In this document: one piece after another, positions 34,059 through 45,000 of the stretch
How the letters are laid out: the number at the start of each line of letters is the position of its first letter
Numbering within the stretch: position 1 is the first letter of the stretch
DNA from: Clostridia bacterium
GTDB lineage: Bacteria; Bacillota; Clostridia; UBA1381
Length of the DNA: 45,877 bases
Direction: 5' to 3'
NCBI GenBank assembly: GCA_017935675.1
Contig: JAGBHE010000002.1
Coordinates: 1 to 45,877 of the forward strand
Notes under the pieces: generated by a model
What the model was told of the DNA's origin: nothing
What the model saw: only the letters and a program-made list of their open reading frames with translations
Databases searched by the model: none
Translations under genes and position numbers: made by a program

Positions 34059-36752
34059 CTATTGTACACCTCCCGCTATACAATCAGACATCAGTCTCAG
34101 CACTGTCATAGCCTGTGCTCTGGTAGCGTAAGCCTGCGGACAGAAATATCCGTCGCCCATTCCTTTTATTATTCCCAATGCCATCGCATTGTCAACATAC
34201 ACTTCATTCCGTGCAGTAAGCTCTTTCCTGTCTGCAATAACTTGTTTTGCGGTGTCATCCATATGATTTCCCGTGATATATGTATACGTTTTCATCAGCA
34301 TGACCACCATATCTTCACGGCTAATGTTTACATCCGGTGAAAATGTCGATTCGGCGTCAATAATCCCTTCATCCTTCAGTGCTGTAATATACTCGGCTGC
34401 CCAGTGCGAGTTATCAATATCATCAAATGAACCGTCATATGCTTTCGGCTTCAATTCCGCAATTCTGGCAAGTAATGCAGCCATCTGCGCTCTTGTCAGA
34501 GTGCCTTCCGGTTCAAATTCCGTATCGGATACACCATATGCTACACCGTTTTCAATCGCCCAACAAATATCCTCATATGCCCAATGGCCTTTAATATCCT
34601 TAAACCGCGCAGGGTTCGCATTGTCTGTCGGTGCAAGACCGGTACTCTCATGCTGTGTGTTTTCCGGAACGGCCGTTGGTACAACCGGCAGAAAACTGTT
34701 TGACTTACCTGACGACGATGACCCTCCTATACTTATACCCCCTCCACCTGAACTGCGGCTCACCACTACATCCTTACTGCATACTTTTTCTCCGTTATAG
34801 GGATAAGCTGCCGCTATGGGTATAACCTCAAACACAAGCTTCTTTCCTGCCATATGGGAGGTTATATCCAAATATATACTACTTCCAATCTGTACGCCGT
34901 CAAGATACCACGCATAAATGCTTTCACCCTCAGGGACGCCCAAATCATGTCTGTATTTATAAGTGCCGATTACACGCTCACCTCTTCTTACACTGCCGGA
35001 GATACTTACATCTTCCGCATACGGCCTTACCAATCCGGCAAACGGTTCGCTGAATACTTCCGCGCCTTCCTTAGGTTCTGCACTTGCAATCGCTTTTACG
35101 CCGAATAGGATTGACGCTTCCACGTCCTCCTCGGTCAGCTTATATTTGGCTCCGTCCGCAATTTTTGTTTTTGTGCCGCTTTTATCAACACGATACCAGG
35201 ACAATATGCTGTTTTCCTCTTTGTCGTTATTCGCATCATAATATGTATAGCTGCCTGCCAATTCCGCACCCAAGGTATGCTCACCGATAATCATAACGTT
35301 CAATGCTTCAGGGCCTTGCGGCATAGATACTACATCAGAGAAAACTTTTTCTCCTGCGCAGGGTTCACTGCCCTCCGTTTTTGGTGTCACGGCAAACTTG
35401 ATATATTTCCCGTTATCCTCATTTCTTACCGAATAACTGCTGCTGTTCTCGCCGGAAATAGGTTTATATTCTCCGTTTTCTTCATCACTGATATACCATT
35501 CCAGAAGTGAATCCGATTCCGCATCACCATTGGCATCATAGTATGTATAATATCCGTTTAATACAGCCCCCGGTGTAACAGCGCCGATAACGTAAACATC
35601 CTTTGCTTCCGGTGCCCTCGGAAACGTAACAGCCGAAGATGTTACGGCATTCCCCGAGCCGCCAAGTGCGGCAGGGATAACGACAAATCTCAAAAATTTA
35701 TCCTCCTCCGTAACAGTATACGTTTTTTCCGTTGCAGCACTGATATCCTCAAAAACTCCGTCCGCCGAATCAGCTCTTTGCCACTGAATTGCAGTACCTT
35801 CCTCATCAGCGCCCTTGGGATGGTAGAATTTATAATTTGCTTCCAGCTCCTGACCAACGGCAAATTCCCCTTCAATCGTCAAATCATAAGCTGTCGGAAC
35901 ACCGCTCACGGAATATATGGAGAACGCATCATAATACATTTCGTCAGGCGCAGTAATATACCGCGTTCTCATCCAGTGAAAGTTTTTGATTGTCTGCGTA
36001 TCTGTAAAGATTACCTCACCATCAAGATAAGCTGTCTGTTCACCGGGAATACTCAAATCTATCAAAACCTGATGCCATCCTTCAGAGCGTTTGATTTCTG
36101 TTGCAAAATTCTTCCCTGCCGCTCCGGAATCGGTCTTCATTGAGTAATACTCCGTAGAAATTGCTTTCAGCACTCCAACCTCGTAATATATTGTTTTATC
36201 AGGGTTTGTCTTAAATACCACAGCACCTGCCTCAGTAGTCATATTGTCATAAAAGAACATTTCAGCAACATCACCGCTGCTTGCCATCACATATTGATCA
36301 GTTGTTGATTTCGTCGCCTGCAAGCTTCCGCTGCCAAGATAGGCGCAGTCGCTTGTAGTTCCCGCACCCGTATCAAACGATTGATGTGTTACTCTGCCGC
36401 CGTCAGAGCTGACTACGGAAATGGCAATTCTTCTGCACATACCGCCGTACTGTGCGGTAACAACAGATACGCCCGCAGCCTTTGCCGTCATGACACCGTT
36501 CTCATCAACTTCCAGCACATACGGACGGCTGCTCACAAATTCAACATCTTGATTGTCCAGCAAAGTTCTGCTTTCATCTGCCTCAACCAAACTGACCGTC
36601 ATTGTTCCGGAGGGTGGTATACTTGTCAGACTGATATAACTCGGAGTCCCCTGAAAATCCAGCCAAGCTTCATCGGCATGTGTTGCAAAAGGGATATTTA
36701 ATGTACACAGCAGCATTATATGTGCTATTATTATTGAAGCTATTCTTTTCAT
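34059..36752 (-). CDS. SLH-anchored surface protein with lectin-like module and four tandem Ig-like repeats
   Basis: An 897-residue exported protein with a signal peptide ending ATHAD. Modules in order: BIG2-like about 35-115; lectin-like about 120-285 (AEMFFYDNM, IKRSEGWHQVLID, EMYYDAFSIYS); four tandem repeats about 290-665, each with an A..V.I.G....G..L.G.Y.YYDANGD pattern and a W that begins a core strand; a Gly/Ser linker about 667-700; three SLH repeats about 725-897 (HWAYEDICWAIENGVAYG, LTRAQMAALLARI, ATRAQAMTVLRLM). Such repeats are common spacers in Clostridial wall enzymes, here holding a lectin out from the wall. It was probably formed from the same lectin cassette as the 29525 protein. 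AAAGGA precedes the ATG. Confidence 0.8.
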   Translation of the reverse strand: MKRIASIIIAHIMLLCTLNIPFATHADEAWLDFQGTPSYISLTSIPPSGTMTVSLVEADESRTLLDNQDVEFVSSRPYVLEVDENGVMTAKAAGVSVVTAQYGGMCRRIAISVVSSDGGRVTHQSFDTGAGTTSDCAYLGSGSLQATKSTTDQYVMASSGDVAEMFFYDNMTTEAGAVVFKTNPDKTIYYEVGVLKAISTEYYSMKTDSGAAGKNFATEIKRSEGWHQVLIDLSIPGEQTAYLDGEVIFTDTQTIKNFHWMRTRYITAPDEMYYDAFSIYSVSGVPTAYDLTIEGEFAVGQELEANYKFYHPKGADEEGTAIQWQRADSADGVFEDISAATEKTYTVTEEDKFLRFVVIPAALGGSGNAVTSSAVTFPRAPEAKDVYVIGAVTPGAVLNGYYTYYDANGDAESDSLLEWYISDEENGEYKPISGENSSSYSVRNEDNGKYIKFAVTPKTEGSEPCAGEKVFSDVVSMPQGPEALNVMIIGEHTLGAELAGSYTYYDANNDKEENSILSWYRVDKSGTKTKIADGAKYKLTEEDVEASILFGVKAIASAEPKEGAEVFSEPFAGLVRPYAEDVSISGSVRRGERVIGTYKYRHDLGVPEGESIYAWYLDGVQIGSSIYLDITSHMAGKKLVFEVIPIAAAYPYNGEKVCSKDVVVSRSSGGGGISIGGSSSSGKSNSFLPVVPTAVPENTQHESTGLAPTDNANPARFKDIKGHWAYEDICWAIENGVAYGVSDTEFEPEGTLTRAQMAALLARIAELKPKAYDGSFDDIDNSHWAAEYITALKDEGIIDAESTFSPDVNISREDMVVMLMKTYTYITGNHMDDTAKQVIADRKELTARNEVYVDNAMALGIIKGMGDGYFCPQAYATRAQAMTVLRLMSDCIAGGVQ

Positions 36753-36786
36753 TTATATCATCCTTTCTCAACATATCTAAATCTGA

Positions 36787-39441
36787 TTAGTCCAGATACC
36801 TTATAAGAAAGGAAATCAGACTATCCGAATATTCCTTATCGGCTGTGTCGGACATAATCACAATACCTCTGTTATCCCAGAAGAAGCTTTTATTTAACAG
36901 TTCTCCCAATGCTCTAATCGGAACAAAAGTGCGTCCGCCTGTTTCTTTTACGGGAACATCAAACGTAACTTGGCTGCCATCATCTAAACGCACAATATTT
37001 GAGCCAAGCTGCATAATCGCAAATCTGTCCCCCATCACAATCGCAATCTCTTTTGTGGATTCCTTCCATCCAACTCTTGCCCCAAGCGCTTCGGATACAA
37101 ACCGCACCGGCACCAACGTTCTGTCATTCTCAATGAAAGGTGCAATAGCTGTGTTACGGTCATCCACATATACCTTTTTCCCTTTTAACGCCGCTGCCGG
37201 AGAGCCGATTTTTAATGCCACACCCGTTCCAAGCTCCTGCAAAATGGAGGCGTCGGCTTCTGGCACGCTTCCCGAAGATGTTTCTCCGGGAGGTACATCA
37301 GGCGTTACCCCTGTGCCGATTCCTGTAGGTGCGCCTATGTCAACCGGCGTATCTAAAAGACCTATCTTTGACATATCTATGATTTCAAATCCTGGTACTT
37401 GCGCCAAAACAGGTGCATCCGCTCTCAGCTGATAATTGCCGTTCGCAAGATCAACAAAACCGGGGTCAGTGCTGCCTATCCAGTTATCCTTTACAGAAGT
37501 CCTCGGATCGTCATAAACCTCCTCTGCAATAGCCATCTCTCGTGCGTTATACATAACGTTCCGCTCAATCATATGCGCGGCTGCAAGAGGAAATTCACTC
37601 TCTACCGCTTCCTTCACCATAGGGTATTTACTCGTCCACAAATCATTTGTATATGTATACTCTCCTTTGATTCTGCCCATTATCTCACTTTTAGGCGCCT
37701 TTATACCGCTGCTTTCAATTCTGATTGTCTGTGCACTTACCGGAAATTCTTTGATAGACTTTGATGTTCTGTCACCGACAAACACATTGTTATAAAACTC
37801 GGAATATGAGCCGTTTGATGAATAATAGAAGTTTCTGTGTACGTTGGCAACAACGTTGCCGTATATCTTGTAGTATCCGGCATCAATGTCAAGATATATA
37901 CCGTTTGTTCCATAGCCTGTGTTTTCGAATACACACGGAATATCGTGAATATAATTATACCGAATTATATTTCCCTGCTGAGACAAGCTTCCTCCGACAT
38001 AAATCGCACCCATATCAGCACATTCATTTGCCGCGTCGTAAATCTCATTATATTCTATAATAGATTCAATCCCTGAGGTAATACACTGCATTGGTACATC
38101 ATACATCTTATTATGCGCAATATATGTACCTACTGTTCCGCCGTTATAACCATGTGTCCAAATAGCGCTCGCCTGCATTTTATTAATGCGTCCGAGCTTG
38201 TGTATCTCATTATTTACCAGTCTAAAACCGCCGGAGGTCAGTGTTTCCGCATTACCTGCCTCTACATTTACAGCCCGGTTACCGATATTATATATTTCCG
38301 AATTTACCACCTGACAGTCCTTAGAGCCCCAAAAATTTGCGCCGGAAACTCCAAAGTTTTTAATTAAGCAGTTATCTACAATTATATCGGTACAATTGGT
38401 TGAATCAATTGCATTGCTTCTTCCGTTTTCCAAAGTGAGATTTTGGAAAATAATGTGGGAAACATTATTCATTGTTATCATATTATCTGTCAGGGAAGTA
38501 AGCTCTACCTTTACATTCTGTACATCCTTAGCAGGATAAAAATAAAGCATTTTTTTATCTCGGTCAATATAATACTCATTGGGAGCATCTATCATCTGCG
38601 GAGCATTCTCCAAATAATACGGATGTCCCTGAGATATTTCATTGATTGGATACTCCAGTTTGATAGTACTTGGCGAGGTGCCGATGTTCTCTATTTTTTC
38701 AAAATCCATCATCCAATACCATTTGAACCAGCCTACAGCCCATATATTCTTTTCTCCTGCAAGCTTAGCAAGCTCAGAATCAAACACTGCCCATTCAGCA
38801 CCGTCATTAACGCCGGACCCCTTTGACTTTATTGAGCCAACCTCCAGGTACTCGTCTTTATTGGGATATCTTGCCACATCCATTATTTCTCCATCGAATA
38901 CCAGTTCACTCCATATTGCACTCTGCGCAGCTCGTTCATTATCCAGATAGTGAAGCTCTCCCATATTTGTTTTAACAAAAGATAAATCCATTTGTATAAT
39001 ATCAGAGCGAACCCCTTCGGGAATCTTATTTAATACATCCGGATCTGAAAGATTTTCAAACTTCTCCCAGCAAAGATTTTCCGAACCTGAAAGTACAACC
39101 TTTTCATTGTTATATCCGCGGTATACAATCGGTGCGCCCTCCCTGCCGGAATCAGCTTGCGTAAAATTTACGGAACGGTCTATTTTATACTCACCCTCTC
39201 GAAGATTGACAACTACACCTCCTTCAGGCACAAACGAAAGCGCCTTTATTGCTTCCTTTGCCTTTTCAATCGTAGCAAACGGCGCTGATATGGAACCATC
39301 ATTTGTATCGCTTCCGTCTGTTGCGACAAAAAACATAACCGTTTCGGCTGCCGAAACGTCCGCTGTCATTACGCCGTGTGTAATCATAGTACACACAAGC
39401 AACATACAAACCATTCTTATGCAATTCATAAATCTTTTCAT
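36787..39441 (-). CDS. Secreted right-handed beta-helix protein with stalk (copper amine oxidase N-terminal type) domain
   Basis: An 884-residue exported protein. After the signal peptide (about 1-32), the opening FFVATDGSDTNDGSISAPFATI is typical of pectate-lyase-fold proteins; residues about 330-590 are parallel beta-helix rungs (FQNLTLENGRSNAID, IIRYNYIHDIPCVFENTGYGTNGIYLD). The pattern is like GH141 and other uronide- or fucoside-active beta-helix families, but no catalytic residues are certain. The last 130 residues are a stalk or wall-binding domain (DRTLVPVRFVSEALGARVGW, TFVPIRALGE) of the Cu_amine_oxidN1 family. It is a tandem paralogue of the next gene upstream. GGAGGG precedes the ATG. 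A surface-attached depolymerase is the likely role. Confidence 0.8.
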   Translation of the reverse strand: MKRFMNCIRMVCMLLVCTMITHGVMTADVSAAETVMFFVATDGSDTNDGSISAPFATIEKAKEAIKALSFVPEGGVVVNLREGEYKIDRSVNFTQADSGREGAPIVYRGYNNEKVVLSGSENLCWEKFENLSDPDVLNKIPEGVRSDIIQMDLSFVKTNMGELHYLDNERAAQSAIWSELVFDGEIMDVARYPNKDEYLEVGSIKSKGSGVNDGAEWAVFDSELAKLAGEKNIWAVGWFKWYWMMDFEKIENIGTSPSTIKLEYPINEISQGHPYYLENAPQMIDAPNEYYIDRDKKMLYFYPAKDVQNVKVELTSLTDNMITMNNVSHIIFQNLTLENGRSNAIDSTNCTDIIVDNCLIKNFGVSGANFWGSKDCQVVNSEIYNIGNRAVNVEAGNAETLTSGGFRLVNNEIHKLGRINKMQASAIWTHGYNGGTVGTYIAHNKMYDVPMQCITSGIESIIEYNEIYDAANECADMGAIYVGGSLSQQGNIIRYNYIHDIPCVFENTGYGTNGIYLDIDAGYYKIYGNVVANVHRNFYYSSNGSYSEFYNNVFVGDRTSKSIKEFPVSAQTIRIESSGIKAPKSEIMGRIKGEYTYTNDLWTSKYPMVKEAVESEFPLAAAHMIERNVMYNAREMAIAEEVYDDPRTSVKDNWIGSTDPGFVDLANGNYQLRADAPVLAQVPGFEIIDMSKIGLLDTPVDIGAPTGIGTGVTPDVPPGETSSGSVPEADASILQELGTGVALKIGSPAAALKGKKVYVDDRNTAIAPFIENDRTLVPVRFVSEALGARVGWKESTKEIAIVMGDRFAIMQLGSNIVRLDDGSQVTFDVPVKETGGRTFVPIRALGELLNKSFFWDNRGIVIMSDTADKEYSDSLISFLIRYLD

Positions 39442-39478
39442 AATACCCTCCTGCTTATATAACAGTTTTTCATCTTAC

Positions 39479-41869
39479 TCACTTGTCCCGTAACATTCTA
39501 AGAATAAAACCATACATTTGCGACTGTGTATTTACTGCTCTGCAATTGCTGTCCACAATCAGAATTTCTCCTCCTTTGGAAATCTGATGTACTGTATAGT
39601 CGTTAAGGCGCCTCTCATCCAAAAATTCTCCTTTAAAGGCTTCACCCTTATTTTGCACCAGTCTTATCGCTGAGCCGCTCAAAAGTCCTTTATCATAAAA
39701 CGGTTGTTCCGAAGTCAGTATTTCTCCTTTTACATAGCATAAACGGGAACCTGTCAGAAAAATAACAGAATCTTCCCATTTATCACGGAGCTGCTTTGTC
39801 AAGGTTCCTATTTCGCTCATATCAATCTTTTTAAAATCCTTGACGGAACAATATGCCGCCGCATTTAATTTGAGCTGATAGTTACCTGCCCGATAATCCA
39901 CAAACCCCGGATTTTCTTCCTTGTTCCATGCGTTTATAATGCTGCTTTTAGGGTTTTTCAAAACGGTATCCAAAACAGCAAAATCTCTGCCTCTGTAGAT
40001 GATGTTGCGGTATATGTTATGATAACCCGATCCCGGATGCTCTGTCTGCAAATCTTCTTTAATCTGCGGATACTTTGAAATCCATGCCGGATCAGTGTAA
40101 GTATACTCGGGAATACTCTCCTTTATCTCTTCTGCACTCATGTTATAGCCATAATCCATAACACGAATGGTCTGGGTGGATGCGGCAAGCAGCGGATTTA
40201 AAAGTGAAGGACTTTTATCATTGCCGACAAACACATTGTCGTGGACCGCCTTATCGCCGCCGCTTGAGGAATAGTAGAAATTTCTGTACACATTCGCTAC
40301 AACATTACCGTAAACATCATATCCGTAACCACCGTCTAAATAAATGCCGTTTGTTCCGAAAGCTGTATAAGAAAAATTACACGGAATGTCATGAATATAA
40401 TTATAACGTATCGTACCTCCTCGGGAGTGAAATCCGCCTCCCGAATAAATAGCGCCCATATCTCCCGTCTCCAGGCATACATCGTATATCTCGTTGTTTT
40501 CGATTATACCTTCAAATCCTGTTCCGACTGCCTGAAACGGCATATCATAAAACTCATTATATCCCACATATCCTGCCGTTCCGCCATCATATCCATGCTG
40601 CCAAATCGCTACCGCCTGATTTTTATTTATTCTGCCTGTTTTATGTACATTACAATTCACCATTTCAAAGCCTGAGGACAACATATTCTCTATACTACCC
40701 CCTTGAGAATTGGCACCTTTTCCTCCCATATTGTATATCTCACTGTCATATATACCGCAGTTAAGGCTGCTCCAAAAATTCACTCCGTCACCTGCAAAAT
40801 TTTTAATATTACAGCCTTCCACCCGTATATTTGTACCTGATTGAACCTCTATACACCCGCTTCTTCCGTTTTCAAGCTCCAAATTTTTAAATACAAGATT
40901 TTTTGCCGAATTTACTCTCACCATACAATCTGAAAGAATCGGAATTTCAATTTTTTCGGGAAGCTCATCCTCAGTCATACAGAAATAAATTTTCTTTGAC
41001 CTCGCATCATAATAATACTCGCCCGAATGTTCCAGCAATGCCAATGAATTTGTGAAGTAATAAGGCATTCGGTCCCCTACGGTTACGACATTCTGTATAT
41101 AGTCAAAAGGTTTTTCACTCTCCACTGTTCCTTTCTCAGCGTTAATTTCTTTTATCCTGTTTTCCTGCCAGTACCATTCATAAATCAAGCTGCCGCCGAC
41201 ATATACATCACTGTCATTTTCCAGCCGATGCAATATCTCTGTATCTGTACAGTGCCATTTCGCACCCTGTCCATTCGAATTACCGCCTTGAATTACTCCG
41301 TTTGTATATAAATACCCCTCCTTCGGGTATCGTGTCCGCTCTAAAATTTCCCCATCAGCTACAAGCTCATAAAGGTTATCACAATAGCTTTTATCCTCAT
41401 AATATTTCGTTTCTGTAAAATCCAAAGAGACCGTGTAAATATTATCTCTGCTTGAAGCAGGAAGCCTTTGGAGTATCGCCGAATCGGTCTCGCGATATAT
41501 ATTTTCCCGCGGAACCTCTGCGGCTCCGTTCAATATCACCCGTTCTCCCGGATAAGCACGGTATGTAACAGTGTAATCCTCCATGCAGTCATTTTTGTCA
41601 AGCTGCAGTGCGGAAGCGACAGAATATTCTCCCTCTCGGAGATATACTGTAATATTGCCTTTATGTCCGCCTTTAATCAAACCGCGAACAATCTGTTTTG
41701 CGCCCTGTAAATCTGCTGCAGGGTGCTCGATACTTCCATCCTGCCTGTTATCGCCTTGCAGCGACACGTAGACAAATACCGTATTATCATCCGCACTCGC
41801 AAAAGCTGACGGCAACAGCTGACAAGCTAAACAAATTAAAATAAATACAGTGACACTGCGGTATCCCAT
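39479..41869 (-). CDS. Secreted right-handed beta-helix protein
   Basis: A 796-residue exported protein with signal peptide ending SAFASADD. Its core is homologous along its length to the 36787 gene product (for example KNLELENGRSG, AIWQHGYDGGTAG, IRYNYIHDIPCNF, GTNGIYLDGGYG), but it has no C-terminal stalk domain, so it is probably released. The rungs place it among pectate-lyase-like or GH141-like beta-helix proteins. The ATG has AAGGAGG 6 bases upstream and an extra promoter in the 165-base gap before it. The substrate is not predictable from sequence, though the fold is used for uronic-acid-containing or branched plant polysaccharides. Confidence 0.8.
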   Translation of the reverse strand: MGYRSVTVFILICLACQLLPSAFASADDNTVFVYVSLQGDNRQDGSIEHPAADLQGAKQIVRGLIKGGHKGNITVYLREGEYSVASALQLDKNDCMEDYTVTYRAYPGERVILNGAAEVPRENIYRETDSAILQRLPASSRDNIYTVSLDFTETKYYEDKSYCDNLYELVADGEILERTRYPKEGYLYTNGVIQGGNSNGQGAKWHCTDTEILHRLENDSDVYVGGSLIYEWYWQENRIKEINAEKGTVESEKPFDYIQNVVTVGDRMPYYFTNSLALLEHSGEYYYDARSKKIYFCMTEDELPEKIEIPILSDCMVRVNSAKNLVFKNLELENGRSGCIEVQSGTNIRVEGCNIKNFAGDGVNFWSSLNCGIYDSEIYNMGGKGANSQGGSIENMLSSGFEMVNCNVHKTGRINKNQAVAIWQHGYDGGTAGYVGYNEFYDMPFQAVGTGFEGIIENNEIYDVCLETGDMGAIYSGGGFHSRGGTIRYNYIHDIPCNFSYTAFGTNGIYLDGGYGYDVYGNVVANVYRNFYYSSSGGDKAVHDNVFVGNDKSPSLLNPLLAASTQTIRVMDYGYNMSAEEIKESIPEYTYTDPAWISKYPQIKEDLQTEHPGSGYHNIYRNIIYRGRDFAVLDTVLKNPKSSIINAWNKEENPGFVDYRAGNYQLKLNAAAYCSVKDFKKIDMSEIGTLTKQLRDKWEDSVIFLTGSRLCYVKGEILTSEQPFYDKGLLSGSAIRLVQNKGEAFKGEFLDERRLNDYTVHQISKGGEILIVDSNCRAVNTQSQMYGFILRMLRDK

Positions 41870-41947
41870 ATTATACCTCCTTCTTCATATCTTATGTTTT
41901 ACGGCGGATATTTCACCCTCAAGAAATTACCGCCCCTCTATATTACC

Positions 41948-42006
41948 ATTATAACATTTGCCTGTTGCCGCTCGCCATGATAAAAAAACACTTTTTTTGA
42001 TTTTTT
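41948..42006 (-). promoter_or_regulatory. Activator-type promoter with 19-base box, beta-helix gene
   Basis: -10 TATAAT (41948-41953) with no recognisable -35 at 17 bases (GGCGAG). The plus-strand box ACACTTTTTTTGATTTTTT (41988-42006) ends 34 bases from it. The same box with ATGAT 6 bases away occurs at the SGNH gene promoter. Confidence 0.6.
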
Positions 42007-42034
42007 TCTTCCAAATTCAAACTGTCTGCAATCA

Positions 42035-45000
42035 TCATCGAAGTAACCCTATTCGATAAAAATCAATATCCTCGAAGTATGTTGTCCTATTTTCTATTCT
42101 TCGTACACAATCTGTCAGATTTCGGACTTTTTGTTCAAACAAATAAGAATCTTTTCTCAATTTAAAGTTAAGATGACTTGGATTTTCGTCTGTAAAATTC
42201 TGATATTGTCCGCTGCATATAAAATTATTATAGTATAGCGTGTGACGGATATAGTCGTTTACATACGTTTCATATAAGTATGGATATTTTTTGCGCCATA
42301 TATCGCTTGTTACGTCCACTCCGCTTAAATCTCTTTCGTCACATGTGTGTACACGTGCGGCAAACACCTCATCGTTGTGCATTTTATCATAAGCATTGTT
42401 TCCCATGTTGGGATTTACTCCCGGATAACAGTCAATGAAAATGTTGTTTGCTACAGTTGTCATTCCTCCTCCGTTCCAATGAACCGTACTAAATAAAAAC
42501 GGACCTCTCTGCACTATGTCATAGAAATAATTTCCGTAGACCTCATTATAAATTGCATAATCATCAAAATAAATAGCTGCAAATCCATACATATCATAGC
42601 TGTGCGGATTTTTTATATCATAAATAAAGTTATGACGTATTTTGTTTCCCACCTCGCTTGGGTCGCGCCCCATATAAATCGCTGCGCCGTCGCTGATTAT
42701 CTTTGCCGCATTATGTATCTTGGTATATTCCAAAAGATGATCATTACCATGAATATAAACCGCAAACCCGTCAAGGTCTTCCAATTCACAATTACGAATA
42801 ATGTTACCTACACCCCAAACATTAACTGCACCTTTATATGTTAAATCCAGTCGGTTCACCTGATATATATGGCAATTATAGACCATATTATTTGCAGGAA
42901 TCAACTTTTTCCGATTTCCTCCACCGAGTAAAATCCCTCCGGCACCCATGTTATAAATCCGGCATCCGGATATCAGATGATTTTTACCGCCATCACCGTC
43001 AAAGGCAGGATATTTGTAAATATACTCATGCCAACTGCCGGGCTGCCCGGATATTTCCTCATATCTGATTCCTTCGCAGCATTTGCCGTGACCATCATGC
43101 AGCCCATCAGGCAGAGGCATGGCACCTTTTCCTATCTGAACTGCCAGCATCCCCAAATTGCGGAACTCACAGTTCAAAATCTGTATATTCTCACCGCCCT
43201 CAATCGTTATTCCGCTTCCACGGGAATTTTCAAATGTAATACCGCAAAATGTGATATTTGAAGCGTTTTTAAAGGACAGCATAGGTCCATCTGTCACCGA
43301 AAGCTGTATCAGCGATTTTGAAACATCATACGGCGGATAGAAGTACAGCTTTTTTGTTTCTGCATCAATGTAGTATTCTCCTTTTTCACCTATCTCCTCT
43401 AAAAGATTGACAATTCGCCACCGCTGTTCGGCACCGGGCCGGAACCCGTATAAAGTCGGAGCAGCAGTATACATTCTTCTCTGCTGCGTATCAATGCGTT
43501 CTAATTTCACTGTGTCATCGGCATATGCGTTACCAAAAAAACCGGATATATAAGCATTTTTTGCATTTATCCATTTATCTCCTCGTTCGACTTCATAGCC
43601 GATACAGCCGCCGCGCATTGAAAAATCCCCTTCACGCGGTATGCTGCCGCAATCATAAATCAAGCTCAGCGGCAAATAACCACACTTAGGGTAGCTTGCT
43701 GTTTTTTGCGCGTTTCCATCAATAAACAGCTCATTCGGCGCCGCGATATAAGGTCTGCGAAAACCTCTGTTTCCGTATTCTCCGATATCGAAAGAATATT
43801 CGGACAAATCTATCTCTTGTATAAATTCACGTGCACTCTCTTCAATGATGCAGGCAAGGATTTCTTCATCTGTTGTCTTTTTCACACGCTCCGGAGGTAT
43901 CACTATTCCTCCGTCAAAAAAAACCTGCCCGCTCTCTTGTGCGGCATAGATGACATTCTTTCTGTCATCTTGATCAAAATGTATGGTGCGGTCAATAAAA
44001 TACCTTCCATTGCAAAAAATCACACAAACCTCTGTATCCGATGGTAAATCTTTAATATATTCCTTTGCCTTACTAAAGCTCTGAAAGGGCATTTCCTTAG
44101 AACCATCGTTCAAATCATTACCTGTCGGCGAAACATAAATCTTCATTTTTTCCTTCTCTTTCTTACCGAGAAGAAACGCTCCTATACGAATCCATGTCCC
44201 TTCCGAGCATTCATCCTTCGCACCAAGCGCACGAAGGATAAGTGTATGCTTTCCGCATGACAGAGAATCTGCCAAAATTTTATAATTTGCGCGATTAAAT
44301 TGCATAGCGTATTTGTCCCACATATTTTCTTTTTGAAACTCTCCGCCATCCACAGACCATTCAATATATCCCGTATCTCTTTCTATCGCATAGTAAAGTC
44401 CTATCGTTGTGCCGAAGAACTCAAGCTTCAGCTGTTGTCCGCATCTGTCAGCGCATATCATATGCGGATATCTGCCGTACATAGATTTATTTATACGTTC
44501 AAAATTTGTATCACACTCCCATGCGTCAACAAGCTCTGCGCTTATATAAAACGGATTGAAGCAATGCTTCGGCAAAACGCGTTTTTCCCGGTTGCCGGTA
44601 CAAAAATGCTGTTTCAGATAGTTGATAATCTGCTCCGCATAAATGGCATATCCCTTATCTGTCGGATGTACATTATCAATTGTAAGCTCTTCCCATTCAC
44701 ATTTATGCTCATCCACATTTTTCATGAACGTCTCGCCTACATTTATAGAAGGAATATGATAATGTTCGCTCAATCGCTCATGTATTGAAACGCTCGGTAA
44801 ACGTTTTTTATTCTTCACCCACTCGTGCATTACCTTTGTCGCGGTATAAATAAAAATTATATCTGCATAAGGATTGGCGGTTAGAATGGCACGTACTATA
44901 TATTCCATAGAGCACATCACGCTTTGCTCCTCGGTTTTAAAATCATTGACAGCAAATTCCACAAACACCAAATCCGGCTGATATTGAAGCAGATCATACT

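Noticed and set aside
37399..38060. Several plus-strand frames rich in Cys, Tyr and His within the beta-helix genes
   Set aside because: They are complementary shadows of repetitive beta-helix coding sequence with no start signals of their own.
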